From Climacium dendroides (Eukaryota; Streptophyta; Bryopsida; Hypnales; Climaciaceae): a DNA stretch of 64,000 nucleotides. Positions within the stretch are counted from its first letter, which is position 1, and each line of letters opens with the position of its first letter. The notes beneath the pieces are model-generated. The model worked only from the letters and a program-made list of their open reading frames with translations, searched no databases and had not been told where the DNA came from. Shown one piece after another: positions 35,541 through 47,987 of this stretch. The position numbers and the translations under genes are program-made. The DNA lies in contig OX467083.1 of the NCBI GenBank assembly GCA_950106755.1, positions 21,571,029-21,635,028 of the forward strand. Reading direction: 5' to 3'.

Positions 35541-36282
35541 AATTTGTTATAAATTTTTGAATTGAGCTACTCCAATTGGTCCAAAAGAGTTTCTAGACTA
35601 TCCCAAAACCAACAAAAAGTGCATCTATTCTAATCATCTTACCCATTTAAAGTAATCACAATATTTCCTAATACAAACACATGAAAGGCCTTAAAAAGTC
35701 TCTTTGTGTAATGAATTTACACTCAAAAGGTGTAAGTTCCTATTGCAATCACTAATCACTGCATCACCATCATCAAATACATTGATTGCAACCACTAACA
35801 CAAATCTCATTTATTGAAAAAAATTTGCCATGGATTAATGCAAAATTGTAATGGATCATTTCCTATGTATTATGGCATGGTGGTATTGTTGTCATAGAAT
35901 GTTTTATCTTAATATGTTGTTGCCACAAGCATTAGTCAGACAGTATGACATTTCCAATTGCCACAAAAGTTATAGCTAAGCCTTCTTTAATCTCTTTTGA
36001 TATCCATTTTTCAATTCTTTAAATATGGCAAATCATCATTACCATTGTTGTTTAATACAATATATTTTTATCAATTTTTGTATTATGTGGTGTATTTTTT
36101 AAATTTTTATTTGGCTTATAAAAATTTTAAAAAATATTGGCAAAGCAATTTTAAAATGAAAAATGAAAAGTTGCTTTTCATTTTTCTGAATACAATATCC
36201 CAATTTCATATTAGGGAGAGTAGCCGGAACCTTTTCTTCACGCTAGTGTACCTGCCTGTCTGGGCCAAGACTAAAGTACTAT

Positions 36283-36722
36283 TAAGGTAGAACTACCCAT
36301 TATCATATAGATTTGCTATCTAGGTACTTTGGAGAAGCTATTTATAAGATCTCATATTTTTCAGAGATTGAATTGTTTGAGAGAAATCAATTGCAAAAAA
36401 AATGAAGACATTCCAAAAAGAATTGATTTTTTTGTGATTTTTCAAAGCTAAAATGTAAAATTGTGAGTACTTCCTTGTTAAAATATGACCAGACCATTGT
36501 TGAAGCGTAGGCTGATGTGTCTGCTCTCCAGTGCATCGCCATCATGATCATGGATTAGTAAGATTGTAGTATTAAGATGGGCCAGTGACGGAAATGGGAA
36601 GAACGTGTAGGTGGTGGAATTGAGTAATTGGTGGTAATAGATAATTGGTAGTAATGGGCAATTGGTGGTAATGGATAATTGGTAGTAATGGGCATTTGGT
36701 GGTAATGGATAGTTCTACCTTA
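36283..36722. mobile_element. MITE with TAAGGTAGAAC ends and internal minisatellite
   Basis: Left end TAAGGTAGAACTACCCATTA; right end reverse complement TAAGGTAGAACTATCCATTA. The interior near the right end (about 36608-36715) is an imperfect array of units of about 17 bp around AATTGGTGGTAATGG. The termini resemble the CTAAGGT MITEs in both units. Confidence 0.78.
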
Positions 36723-36796
36723 TAGTATGAATTAACCTTAGAAGACATTGAAGATGGGTTTTTTTCTTTGGATGGTTAATTACATCAGGAAAGTAT

Positions 36797-37006
36797 CCCC
36801 CGATTGCAACAATATTGTTTCAATGCTTGAACATTAGAATACTAAAAACATATTGTTGCAATACTACAATAGTATATTTTCAATGGATAGAGTACACCCT
36901 CCATTGAAATTGTATTGTTGGAGTATTGAAAACAATATGTTTTTAGTACTCTACTATTCAAGCATTGAAACAGTATTGCAACACTATTATTGCAATGGGG
37001 GGCTTT
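36797..37006. mobile_element. Hairpin MITE of about 210 bp with CCCCC ends
   Basis: The left part, CCCCCGATTGCAACAATATT, is mirrored by the right part ending ATTGCAATGGGGGG. Inner blocks (TTCAATGCTTGAA, ACATATTG) are also inverted, so the element folds into one long imperfect hairpin. Confidence 0.72.
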
Positions 37007-37734
37007 TTCCCAATGTAGGCTTTGTGCATATTGAAGAATGAATGATTTTCATCCAATTCTTTATATGCAATTTTAATGATGCTAACTATATCCACATCAT
37101 AGAATTAAGTTCAAGCCATCTAATAATGTTGTTTGACTTTATATAGGGTAGTTTATTAAAAAAAAATAGAACATTATTATCTAGTATATTTCAATACTTT
37201 GAGCTTTTTTTTCCTTAATACACTTCTATATTGAAAATTAGTTTTTTTAAGCATGTTTTGTGTTTGACATAAAAAAATTTCAATTTAAAAAAAAAATTCA
37301 TGTTAATTTGAATTTTCCTTAAAAAATTCTAATTTTTTTACAATATATGTTAAACATGTGATTTCATCTCAGAAAATAAAAGTAAAAAAATACACTAATA
37401 GATTGAAAAGAGATAGAGGATACAAAGCAAAAGACTTTCAAGTTTGACTACAAGATCATGGGCTTTGTATTTTAGAAGTTACTCCCTCTATCCCAAAATG
37501 ATCTTCCAGTTGGCTTCAATTTCTTGTTCCAAAATGATTTTCCTACTAGGACTAGGACAAATAGCCCACAAAATGAATTGGCCCCTCTAGAATGAACAAT
37601 TTTAGTCAAGGTGGCCATCATAATAGCAAATTGTAGCTAGGCCCAAAATATCAAACAATAGGGAGTAATTTCAAGAATGGAAGTTCCATAGTAGCTTCAA
37701 TTGGGACTTTGAGAGGTAATGGGTTCAGACTTCC

Positions 37735-39246
37735 CACTAGAAGAAAAACGTGTCCGCCACAACCGGCCGTTCTGCGACTAGTGTCCTATGCAACTATCCT
37801 GCGACTGAAATCCTCTCTATTTGCACCAAATTTAATTTAATTGTTTTATATTATTGTTTTTATCGCAAAGCAGTCAATCTATAGTTGTAAAAATGACTAG
37901 GAAACAACTAGAGAAAAATTGCAACTATAAAATGACCAAAGTTATTTCTTAGTCATTTTCTAGTTGTTTCCTAGTTGCTTTCTAGTTGTACTTTAGTTGT
38001 ATGGCAAATTTCATTAAAATGGTAGCATTCTATATTTCTCTGTGCAATTTTTCAATCTGCGGGGTTTCAATTGCAAAATGACATCTAAGACTAATATAGA
38101 TTATGTACATCTAGAACATTTATAGATTTCAAAAATCTAGGATTCATAGAGATTTTAGACTACGGGATTTTTAAAAATTAGTAAAAATCTAGATTTTAGA
38201 TATCTAGGACTTTTATAGATTTTAGAAATCTAGGATGGATATAGATTTCAGATTGCACAGTCTAAACTGTTAAAAGTGCCAAATAATGGAATGTCTCCAT
38301 TTTAATGAAATTGCCCATTTGGTTTTTAGTCATTTTACACTCTTAGAAAATTTAGCTATTTTGTTGATTTGACTGTATAGATTTGTTTCACTTATCTACT
38401 AAAAATTGAGTTTTGTAGTAGTAAAACTAGTTGTTTCCTAGTCACTTTTAAGTCATACATTAGTTGTCTTAGTTGCTTCCTAGTCATTGTTAAGTCATAC
38501 ATTAGTTGTTTCTTAGTTGTTTTTCAATATCTTAGTTGCTTCTTAGTCATTTTTTAGTATCTCAGTTGTCCCATATCTATTGTCAAGAGTACCTTAAAGT
38601 TGGACATATAAGACTTGTAAGCTATTGTTGTCTTATGCAATGAATTGTGTTGGTAGAATTCTAAGATTTCTACAGTTTGTAGATTTCTACAATATTTAGA
38701 ATTCTATAGAATACAAAATTCTACAACCAATAGAAATTTTTAAAAAATTGAAAATTAAGAAATTTTAAAATCTATAAAATTGTAAAGTTTCCTAAACTAA
38801 TGAAATCTATTAAATATCAATTTTTGAATTCTTGAAATCTAGGAAGAAGGTAGTTCAAAAGTTCTGAAATCTAGAAAAAGGTAGATTTGAAATTCTAAAA
38901 TCTTGAAAAAAGTAGATCTGAAATTTAGAAATCTAGAAAAAAAGTAGATTTAAAATCCTAAAATCTAGAAAAAGGTAGATTTGGAATTTTGAAATCTACA
39001 AATCATCAAGACTAGTGTTTTAATAATCTACAAATTTACAAGTTGCAAACAAGTTGCAAATGAGTCACAGACAAGGTGTATTGCTACAAACGTTTCCTAG
39101 ATTCTAGAGTGTCCACTGCGACTACAAAATTCCAAATTATCACTAGTTGCAATCCAGTCGTAAATGTCTGATGCAACTGAAAAACCAGTTGCGTAGCGTA
39201 GTCACAGAACCCCCTTTTTTCTTCTAGTGACAGTTTTCTTCTAGTG
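37735..39246. mobile_element. CACTA-like non-autonomous element nested in the Stowaway-like element
   Basis: Left end CACTAGAAGAAAAACGTGTC, right end (reverse complement) CACTAGAAGAAAACTGTC. Further inverted similarity follows (TTCTGYGACTA, ATGCAACT). The right end is partly duplicated: a second CACTAGAAGAAAA-type end stops at 39229. The interior is rich in degenerate CTAGTTGTTTCCTAGTCA repeats and contains a MITE at 38001-38318. No transposase or clear target duplication seen. Confidence 0.72.
38001..38318. mobile_element. MITE related to 16303-16494
   Basis: Termini ATGGCAAATTTCATTAAAAT and (reverse complement) ATGGGCAATTTCATTAAAAT match the unit A MITE. The interior contains degenerate units around AAATCTAGGA. 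It is the third level of nesting here. Confidence 0.75.
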
Positions 39247-39323
39247 AAACAAGTGATTGGTTTGTTGTTGTATTGTAAAATCTTTTCATGTGTAAAAGCA
39301 CAACTGCATTCAATGGGTACCCA

Positions 39324-40085
39324 TGATCTCCAACGGAAATCCGAACCCATTACCTCCCAAAGTCCTAGTTGAAGTTGCTATAGACTTCTATTCTTGAAAT
39401 TACTCTCTATTGTTTGATTTTTTGGGTCTAGCTACAATTTGCTATCATGATGATCTCCGACGGAAATCCAAACCCATTACCTCCCAAAGTCCTAGTTGAA
39501 GTTGCTATAGACTTCCATTCTTGAAATTACTCCCTATTGTTTGATTTTTTGGGTCTAGCTACAATTTGCTATCATGATGATCTCCGACGGAAATCCAAAC
39601 CCATTACCTCCCAAAGTCCTAGTTGAAGTTGCTATAGACTTCCATTCTTGAAATTAGTCCCTATTGTTTGATTTTTTGGGTCTAGCTACAATTTGCTATC
39701 ATGATGATCTCCGACGGAAATCCAAACCCATTACCTCCCAAAGTCCTAGTTGAAGTTGCTATAGACTTCCATTCTTGAAATTAGTCCCTATTGTTTGATT
39801 TTTTGGGTCTAGCTACAATTTGCTATCATGATGATCTCCGACGGAAATCCAAACCTATTACCTCCCAAAGTCCTAGTTGAAGTTGCTATAGACTTCCATT
39901 CTTGAAATTAGTCCCTATTGTTTGATTTTTTGGGTCTAGCTACAATTTGCTATCATGATGATCTCCGACGGAAATCCAAACCCATTACCTCCCAAAGTCC
40001 TAGTTGAAGTTGCTATAGACTTCCATTCTTGAAATTACTCCCTATTGTTTGATTTTTTGGGTCTAGCTACAATTTGCTATCATGA
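39324..40085 (+). repeat. Tandem array, 6 x 127 bp
   Basis: The motif TGATCTCC recurs at 39324, 39451, 39578, 39705, 39832 and 39959, exactly 127 bp apart. Units 2-6 differ by only a few bases and the first is more diverged. The unit is also present once, inverted, at about 37600-37734. Homogeneity indicates recent amplification. Confidence 0.97.
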
Positions 40086-40296
40086 TGGCTGCATTGACTG
40101 AAATTGTTCATTCTAGGGGACCAATTTATTTTGCGGACTATTTGTCCTAGTCATAGTAGGAAAATCATTTTGGAATAAGAAATCAAGGCCAACCAAAAGT
40201 TCATTTTGAAACAAAAGGAGTATTGATTATCCATTAGTCATTGTACAATTCATCTCTAAATACCTCCAAATCTATTATACAATAGTGGGGTTAATT

Positions 40297-40765
40297 TCAC
40301 ACATCATTGATCAAGTGAAATTATTCACTAATTGTCTTATTTCATTGATGATTGCCATAATTAGAAGTTTGTGGGGGTGTAGATTGAAATATCACTAGTA
40401 GGATGCTTGTTGATTAGATTTAGCTTTAAGACCCACAACTCATCTATAGAACTTAGTCTAATCAAGAAAGCATTCTAATAGTTCGGTCAACCAACATTAT
40501 TAAGGTATATAGTCGTACTTTTGACACTAATTACAACTTAACATAGTTACTATTTTTATAATATAATTAACATCAATTATTTTTATTGGATATTATTGGC
40601 AAATGAAAGAAAATTAAAGGCAAAGCACTTTAATTAACATACATTATTTGAATACTATATGAAAAGGTATAAGTTTTCAAAGCATTGTCTCTAGGTGTAC
40701 CAAACAAAAAAACATTAAACTCTCATAGATTCTCATGTTTTGATCATGTAATTTACATCTCATGT
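40297..40765 (+). repeat. Fragment C: third, diverged copy of the duplicated unit
   Basis: Similar to 10870-11330 and 26050-26560, the sequence just upstream of the PGK pseudogenes, including the shared block around AGGATGCTTGTTGATTA. The PGK part is absent: the sequence passes directly to a lectin-gene fragment at 40861. Confidence 0.75.
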
Positions 40766-40860
40766 AATCAATGTTTAAATTTTTGTGACACTTCTTGGTT
40801 CAAATGTAGGTGTTGCATTTGGGCAATGTTGATTATCGGTGTCCAAACCTTGAAAATCCT

Positions 40861-40942
40861 TGGCAGTAAATCACAGGACTGCACTCTGGCCGCATCACAA
40901 AGTAACACTGGTCATTGGCGCTCATTGAGGTAGTGTTTGAGA
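40861..40942 (-). pseudogene. B-lectin receptor kinase fragment (fragment C)
   Basis: On the minus strand it reads SNTTSMSANDQCYFVMRPEC and a few more residues, aligning with the B-lectin start of the intact genes ([18 protein letters not shown]). Only about 27 codons remain. With 40297-40765 it marks a third, mostly deleted copy of the PGK-receptor kinase unit. Confidence 0.72.
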
Positions 40943-41239
40943 TACAGAACTAGGACGTAAGTTATATCCACACTGTCACAGATGATGAACACAACTATAG
41001 TAACTCTTGTATCCAAACAACACAATCACAAAATACCAAAAATACCAAAAATTTCATGCTATCCTCATTATACTCTCGACACTGTAGCTGCACAATTCAT
41101 GAAACAGTGCAAGATGAAAAAAATGTTTTCTTCCAGAACAAGAACCGAACCTAGGTATTTTACTCCAGGTTGATCCTCACTGGTTCTTTACAACCAAAGA
41201 ATGGAGGAAACTAGAAGTACAAAGCATCACCTACGTAAC

Positions 41240-42911
41240 CTAAGCTTGCTCGATGGCATTGATACACTCACTGACGGGGAGTTGCTTGGCCATGGCGGCC
41301 ATGAGAGCCTCATAAGCTTTGGCATTGTTCTTGATGAGGGAGCCCGCGAAGAAAACCGCCCATCTGGTAAGGTTCTGCTGCTCTGCGTTCTTGAGAGGCT
41401 GTTTGCTCCTGTTGAGTAATCTCTGCAATGAGAATAGGTCCGCCGATTGTCCCATCACTTTGTCATACTTCAACCCCTCCGCCGCCAATCCTGCCACAAT
41501 GACGGTATCTCAGACATCTCTCACATGGGTCCTAGTATGTTCCACATGACTGTCACAAAAACATTTCTTCCAATATTTGAGAATACTCTAAGACATTTGA
41601 ACAGGGTTGTGTAATATATTGGACACCTCTCGAATAAGAGAAGGAACTGGTAGCAAAACGGAACAGTCTGATTGAAGAACACATAAGCGTGTTCGGAAGG
41701 AATTGGTAGCAAAACGTAACAGTCTAATTGAAGAAAAACAAGCATGATCGGAAGGAATCGGTCGCTAAACGAAGCAGTCTGATTGACGAACACACAAGCA
41801 TGTTCGGAAGGAATTGGTTGCAAAGATGTAACAGCCTGATTGAAGAACACACAAGCACGTTCGGAAGGAATTGGTAGCAAACATCAGTCTGAACAGGCCC
41901 AGCCATCGTGAAAAATTTGCAGTACCTGCCATGGAGACGACGGCCAACCGGTCGAGCAAATTAGCATCCAACCCTTCATAGATCCGCTTCTCCACGGACG
42001 CGTCCACCAAATTGACATGCTCCTTCCCCAGATCCAGGCTATACCCCACAATGGGCAGCCCCACCAAATAGGCCGTCAAGAAATGCGCCGCTTCGTGTCT
42101 CAGAATCCTCTCCTGGTAATCCCCTTGCGACGACGAGAATTTATCAATCACCACTTGGAACAACCCGGGTGCCACCGACCCCACTGCGAGCACCACCAAA
42201 GAAAGCGACCCCACGAGGTAAGGCACGAAGAAGCCCCAGTCGCCAGGAAGAAACCCTGCCGCCACAGCAATCACGCTCGTCACGCCCACCACGGACGCCA
42301 GGAACACCGCGTCGTTACGGACGCTGGGAACCGCGAGCTCCTTCACAAAACAGAAATGAAAAAAATTCTTTTAACGTTTCTAAATTTTACTGATAGGCCA
42401 AAAGTCCTCACTAACTGTACTGAATTTCCAACCCTAATAAGTGCACATCAATACGAATCGCTGGCTTTGCGCTATTCTTGTCAAAAGTTTGGAAAATTTT
42501 AAATACCTCCGCGTTCTTGATCCCTAATCGTGTCAATTCCGTCATGAACGTGTTGCGTCGAGACAGGTTGGACATGGAGCTCCAGAGCTTCGTGGCGCCC
42601 TGGGACATGAGGTTGTCGAGCTCCGCCTTCACGGCCTCCCCGTCCTTTGTCGCCACGGCGGTTTCGAGGGTTTTGAACACGGCGCTTGCGCTTACCACTC
42701 CTTCCTCTGTGGCTGCTCTCACGACTACGAATCTCGCTGCTTTCCTTGTGGAGCTACAATGCTCTGTATTCACTTTGAATGCAGTTGCTCGCAAACCCAT
42801 TGACATGTTCAGGAAATTTGGCAATGGTGAGAAACTGGGGGAATGCGAGGATGATTCCACCCGCTCCGCCAAAGACTGCATGGACAAATTGGCTCTTACA
42901 CACGCCGCCAT
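41240..42911 (-). CDS. Plastid AAA-less FtsH-like (M41-type) membrane protease homologue, 356 aa
   Basis: Exons 42911-42507, 42340-41926, 41490-41240 (405+415+251 nt, in phase, GT-AG). Residues 1 to about 65 look like a chloroplast transit peptide (Ser/Ala-rich, few acidic residues). An alpha-helical segment follows, then two membrane helices at about 146-166 and 173-195, then a zinc site HEAAH at 217-221 in ERILRHEAAHFL. The C-terminal block, including VSMAGLAAEGLKYDKVMGQSADLF, is typical of peptidase-M41 domains without an AAA ATPase module, as in Arabidopsis VIR3-type and At5g27290-like proteins. A role in thylakoid or envelope membrane protein turnover is inferred from those families. The coding GC is clearly higher than its surroundings. 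Confidence 0.88.
41641..41885. repeat. Intronic minisatellite, about 4.5 x 57-60 bp
   Basis: Units contain GGAATTGGTAGCAAAACG and GATTGAAGAACACACAAGC and lie in intron 2 of the protease homologue. On the minus strand it is open and encodes repeated LPIPSEHA and VFFNQ, but splice phases skip it. Confidence 0.9.
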
Positions 42912-43400
42912 GGCTTCCGGTTCTTGAAATCTTTGACACCCAATTCAACTGCCAGAAATTCCAGATGACGACCTCTAATGCAAATTCTCTGAGACGAGTG
43001 CAAATTGTCCTCGGCCAAAGCGACGCAATGCCAGACTATCTATGATGGAAAGCAATCACCCTATCTACAAATTTGTGTGACGGGTGTGTCTCCGAGGCCC
43101 AATGTCGAAGTGTGACGATCTCGAACAACGAAGAAGACGATTCTTCCCTAATTTTCTTTTGCTTCGTTCAATTGTTCTGCAGCAAGTGATGCGCGAACTG
43201 ACCTTCGACTGGAATGTGTGTCTGAATTGATGAGGAGTGGGAAATCCGTCGGTTGTGGTCGAAATCGTTGGGATGTGCACAGCTGGGGCAGGGAGCGCAA
43301 TCGGACGAGGGGCGTGGGGAGCACAGACGAGGACAGTCCCTGGCCATGCGTTCTTAACCATGACGGCGATGAACGGGAATGGTAAGTCGGTACACTACAC
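42912..43400 (-). promoter_or_regulatory. 5' flank of the protease homologue
   Basis: A moderately GC-rich stretch upstream of the ATG at 42911 that falls off into AT-rich DNA by about 43550. Short ORFs on both strands have no recognisable domain. Probable 5' UTR and promoter, by position only. Confidence 0.35.
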
Positions 43401-43599
43401 CCAAAAGTCCGGACTCTACTGTACTAGTACGAGCCTTCTTGGGAGAGCAGAATTTTGTCAATTTTTAACCTCGGGGAAAACGCAGGAACGAATGATTTAC
43501 CATGCGTGGAAAAATTTGAGTTGGGAGAAGCAAACAAATTTGATTGTCCCCTAAGCTTTTGCAACCATAAATTGAAAGAAAAAAAATAGAAAAAAAATA

Positions 43600-46500
43600 A
43601 CGTCAAACAACATCAAAAACATATTTTTTTGGCAATTTATGGAGTGAAAAATATAAAAGCCTAAGTTTTGAGGTCAAATTTCAATCAATAAAAATCCAAA
43701 ACTCATGAAACTTGTAATATGTGATTCTAGTCAAGACGTACATTCTTCCTATAAAAAAAATGAGACATTTTGACATTTTACAAAAAGTTTATTTTTACAT
43801 AAAAATTTCATTCAAATATTAGTAGGTCTAAATATAGTCCATTTAAAGTGAACTTATATACAAACTCAAGATAGAATCCTTTTTGTACAACAACATGTTC
43901 AAATTTCACTTCATAATTTTAATTTCTCAATTTATGAAAGCAATTTATATAGTGGCCTACTACTTTGGGGGGTCAATATACACCAAGAACCTAGAATAAG
44001 AGATTTTGAATGTCTTTATGTTGACATTTTACAATAGCATGCCCTCCCAATATCAATGGAATAAGACCTTGATTGGTTTTATAACAATCCACCTTATTCA
44101 CATGCTCCAATGTCAAAGTCTAATCCCCAAAGGAGGGAGCTTATAACCATAGAATTAAATTTGGAAGTCCATTATTTTGTATCTTTCATTTCTCCTCTAT
44201 TCCTAAGTGAACTTTTTGGTTTTATTTTTCAAAGATGAAATCACATGTCTAATATTTGTCATCAAATTTTAATTTTTTTTTGTGAAAATTTCAAATTACC
44301 ATGAATTTTTGAAGGAAAAATGAGGAAAATTCACATCAAATGCAAATCAACATTTAAAATTTTTCAAAATAGCACATTATAGTGTAGAACATTGAGGTTT
44401 TTAGAAAGTTCAGTGTCACTTCATATTTAGAAACATAGTTAAAATCTTCAACTTCACTAAAATACTTATTTTAAGGAATTTTTCAAATTTTTTAAATAAA
44501 GTAGAAATTGCACTTCAAAAGCTTTAATTTATTAGTTTTGTTCAAAAGCAAAAGCAATTGAATTGAATGTCAAAAATAGGTTTTAAAGAAAATAAGCTTA
44601 TAGTATTGAAATACACCATTATAACAAATCCATATAAATCAAAAACCAACTAAAATGACTTGAATTTAACTCAATGCTAAGGCTATAGCATCAATAAAGT
44701 TGCATATAAAAAATCACATGAAAATCATACATTCTTCAATATGTACAAAGCTTGTTTGACCATCCAAAGGATACAAAATGTCTTTGACATCCTTCTAGGA
44801 TTAAGCTTAATACGATTATGAGCCTCTCATGGCCACCATGACAAATCAACTCAACGTTAAGACAAGAAATCAATAGGCTTCATGGTGATGCTTGGTATGT
44901 ACTTTTATTAATGTAATTTGAGGAGTTATGCCAATGGTGGTGAAAAGTTCAAAACAACATAACTTTTGATCCAAGCATCCAATTGAAAAAAAATTATATT
45001 TCATATAAGGGGATACACATTCACACCTTCAGTTCAAATTTCAAAAACATCCATGCAAACTTGACTTTGTAGGAACCTATCTGGATTTTAAGTTGATAAA
45101 CAATTTTCATGGAGAAGTTAAGTCTTAATAAAAATTTCTCACAATGGTATATTTTGCATGCAAATAGAAGTTTGTGATTTAATTTTACATAATGAATAAC
45201 TTATATAATAGGCAAAATAATCAAATGTAATTTCAATTACAAACAATTGTGCATCTTTTCACACTAATTATTATTAAACTAGATTCCTTACTAATATTCT
45301 ATATCCTAAAGTGCATCATTTATCTTAAAAATATATTTTATTTTGAAAATGTATTCTAAGATATTGAATAGCTTCAAGGTGAATAGTCATTAATTAAAAA
45401 GTATGTCTTTTCTAACTAAAGTATTTTTAAGTTGATTATATTAATATCGGTTTACAACTTATAGATTAATTTTTACACCTATTTACACTTTCACTAGATT
45501 TTTAAATGATAGGCCCAAAAATGTGCGCTATAAGAATATTTAATACTACATTTATATATTATAAAATTTTATATAAATCATTTTTATTTTTATCACTTAT
45601 AATGTTAACATTCTAATTAAGTATATTATACTTATTACCTTTCACCCCCAAAAAATTGTGACTTTGGTAATCTTCAATTATAGATTCGAGTGAATAGATA
45701 GTTAAGTGGACCAAAATTATGGATTGTCAGTGTCAACACCATGTACTTAAACTTTTTTTTGTATATATAAACTTTTGCAAAAGAAAAGGGACTTTGTAGT
45801 ACATAGATATGATAATAAGTGTTCCAAATTGATATTTTATATTTCATTGATGTATTGTAATTGTGAATTAGGGACTTTTTATAGTTTGAAATGGTATATA
45901 TTTTCAAATGTGCATTTCAAAGCCTTAATTTATTATTTCTCCATTCTTTTAGCTAATCCTTTTGGTATAGAATCTTTTACATGGGTGTGTATTTCAATTG
46001 AACATTATACAAGAATTTGGGATCATTCTAAAATACAATTATTTAGAATTCTATCATTTATAAGAGTATTCAAATTATAAATTGAAATTCCAACTAAGAT
46101 TTATGGCCTATGACCTTGGATACTTTACCCATATTCATCTAGTTTAAATATATGCACATTCTCCCACCTTTGTAGAATACCATAGCATATGGAATGGCTA
46201 TTTGTCTATGGACTTCTATAGACTTCTATGGGGTCACCAAGTGCCACTTTTAGTTCACTCAACTATGCAAACACCCATTTAATGAAAGTAAGTGTTGCCT
46301 TAAATTGATGATCTCTATAATTTTGAAAAATCTTGATTCAATTGATTGTCACAATATCCTCTTTCTTTAGATTCATTTTTCAAATCCATATCTTCTTGTG
46401 ATTTTTGAGGTGGTTTGAGTTCATTCATAACCGCATCTTATTGTAATTGATTAATTGGATTCGATTCTTTCTTATCTATATATCTTGTAATTTATGGCAT

Positions 46501-47980
46501 AGCTCTAATTCTTTCATATTAATACTTTTGTCCTTCAAAAATCATTTGAAGAATATTTTTCCACTATAGTTGGATGTTTTTTTGTGGCCACCCAATCCTT
46601 GACCAAATTTGAATTTTGAACCACATTCACACTCAAAAGATTTTGAAGATGAATTTGAATTTGGTTCAAGATCTAATATTTTCTTTTCTTTTTTTCAATT
46701 CTTAATATCATTGTAATTAATTCCAATATCTTCATTATTTTCTATAAAAAAAATTGTCTAATTTTCATTATATACCATGAGAAAAATCTTGTTTTCATTA
46801 TATATTACGGGAAGAGTTGTCTCATTTTCATTAAAAATCATTGGAAGATTTGTCTCATTTTCATTATTTATCAAGGCAATACTTGTCTTGTTTTTATTAT
46901 TTACAATTGAAAAAGCCCTCTCATTTTCACTATTTATTGTGGGATAAATTATTGGTTCTTCAAAAAGCATTATAAGAGTTATCATAACCTCTCTTTCATC
47001 TTAAAACCATTCCTCTCTTCCATTTTCATTATTGTTTTGAACTTCCATATTGATATCAAATAATAATTAATACTTTAAATAAACGAATAAATTATAAATA
47101 AATAAATAAAAATCAAGGTAATTTTTCAATTATGAAACAAATCTTAAATACTTTCCTCCAACATTACCAAAAGATAATCGAAGGACACAAAAAGGGACTC
47201 AAGTCACGTAAGATGCTTATATTTATATTTATGTATTGCAAAAAATAAAAGTTTCATTTTACTTTTGAAATCTATAAAGTAAAAAAATTAAATTATTTTA
47301 TTTTATTAAAATCTTCAATTAAAAGGAAATTGAATCCATTAAGAAATTTTCAGTTTTTTTACTACTTTTAGTATTAATTGAGGTGAGTATGAGGGTGTTT
47401 ACATCATCATTAGCACCACTTCATATGAACACAAAAAGTTGATAGTGGCCACTTAGCGTGTAGATATTGTGGAAGGCATGTGGTTTATAAAATCATGGAG
47501 ATGGATTGGATAATCATAAATTTTTTTTATGAGATTGTAAAGATGGATTGCATAATCATAACAAATTTTTGAGCTTGTCATACAATTCTTGGCCCAATTA
47601 GTGAGTTGAGAAGGCTCTTTCCCACCTAAATTTTTGCATTTCAAAGCAAACCCTTTTTTCGTTCAATTTCCTTGTAATGTATTAGGATAATCTTGAAAAC
47701 TTAAAGAGAGGGAATTAAACAAGCCATAGATGTCTTTAGAAATCTGGATTTAGAGAGATGATTATACAATTGATTTGTCCTTAAATTATAAATGTGTTTG
47801 AAGACAATAAATTTTTTTTGAGACTCTAGGTCCTTGCTTGCCTAATATATGATTTACCTCATAGTTTACTACATACAAGCCATGGCATTCTATACACTCC
47901 ATTTTCTTAGCTTTCCACCAATATGAGCATACACTACTTTAACTAATTCTCCACTAATTGAGCTACGATGATGTCTTGAA
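43600..47980. other. AT-rich intergenic DNA, no gene seen
   Basis: Very AT-rich with poly-A/T runs and short unsupported ORFs. The only structure seen is a minisatellite at about 46750-46950. Confidence 0.6.
46750..46950. repeat. AT-rich minisatellite, units of about 36-39 bp
   Basis: Repeated blocks around TTGTCTCATTTTCATTAT; the minus strand reads degenerate NENET peptides. It is not part of a recognisable gene. Confidence 0.75.
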
Positions 47981-47987
47981 ACTAAAG

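Larger units (their letters stand above)
23650..36272 (+). repeat. Segmental duplication, unit B
   Basis: Second copy of the unit. It is shorter than A mainly because it lacks the 9.4-kb piggyBac element, the 2.4-kb intron insertion and about 2 kb near the end. It has its own insertions (23664-23942, 24274-24853, 27787-28520, 34731-35540) and an expanded tandem array at 29540-30335. The last clear match to unit A is around 36272, just before a MITE that starts at 36283. Confidence 0.88.
37482..40220. mobile_element. Stowaway-like (Tc1/mariner) element, expanded and nested
   Basis: The left end TA-CTCCCTCTATCCCAAAATG and the right end (reverse complement TA-CTCCTTTTGTTTCAAAATG) match the CTCCCTCCGTCCCAAAATR terminus known for Stowaway MITEs, with TA on both sides. 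The left arm (37482-37734) and right arm (about 39300-40220) are inverted copies. The right arm contains a six-copy 127-bp array. A CACTA-like element sits between the arms. Confidence 0.8.

Noticed and set aside
39324..40085. Array of regular repeats as a CRISPR
   Set aside because: The 127-bp units are contiguous with no unique spacers, in a plant nuclear context and inside a transposon arm.
42017..42502. Arg/His-rich 161-codon plus-strand ORF
   Set aside because: Antisense of exon 2 of the protease homologue; composition reflects GC-rich coding on the other strand.
42478..42927. 149-codon plus-strand ORF
   Set aside because: Antisense of exon 1 of the protease homologue.
43237..43554. 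105-codon plus-strand ORF as a divergent gene
   Set aside because: No recognisable domain, and it extends into AT-rich DNA. More likely 5' flank of the minus-strand protease homologue.
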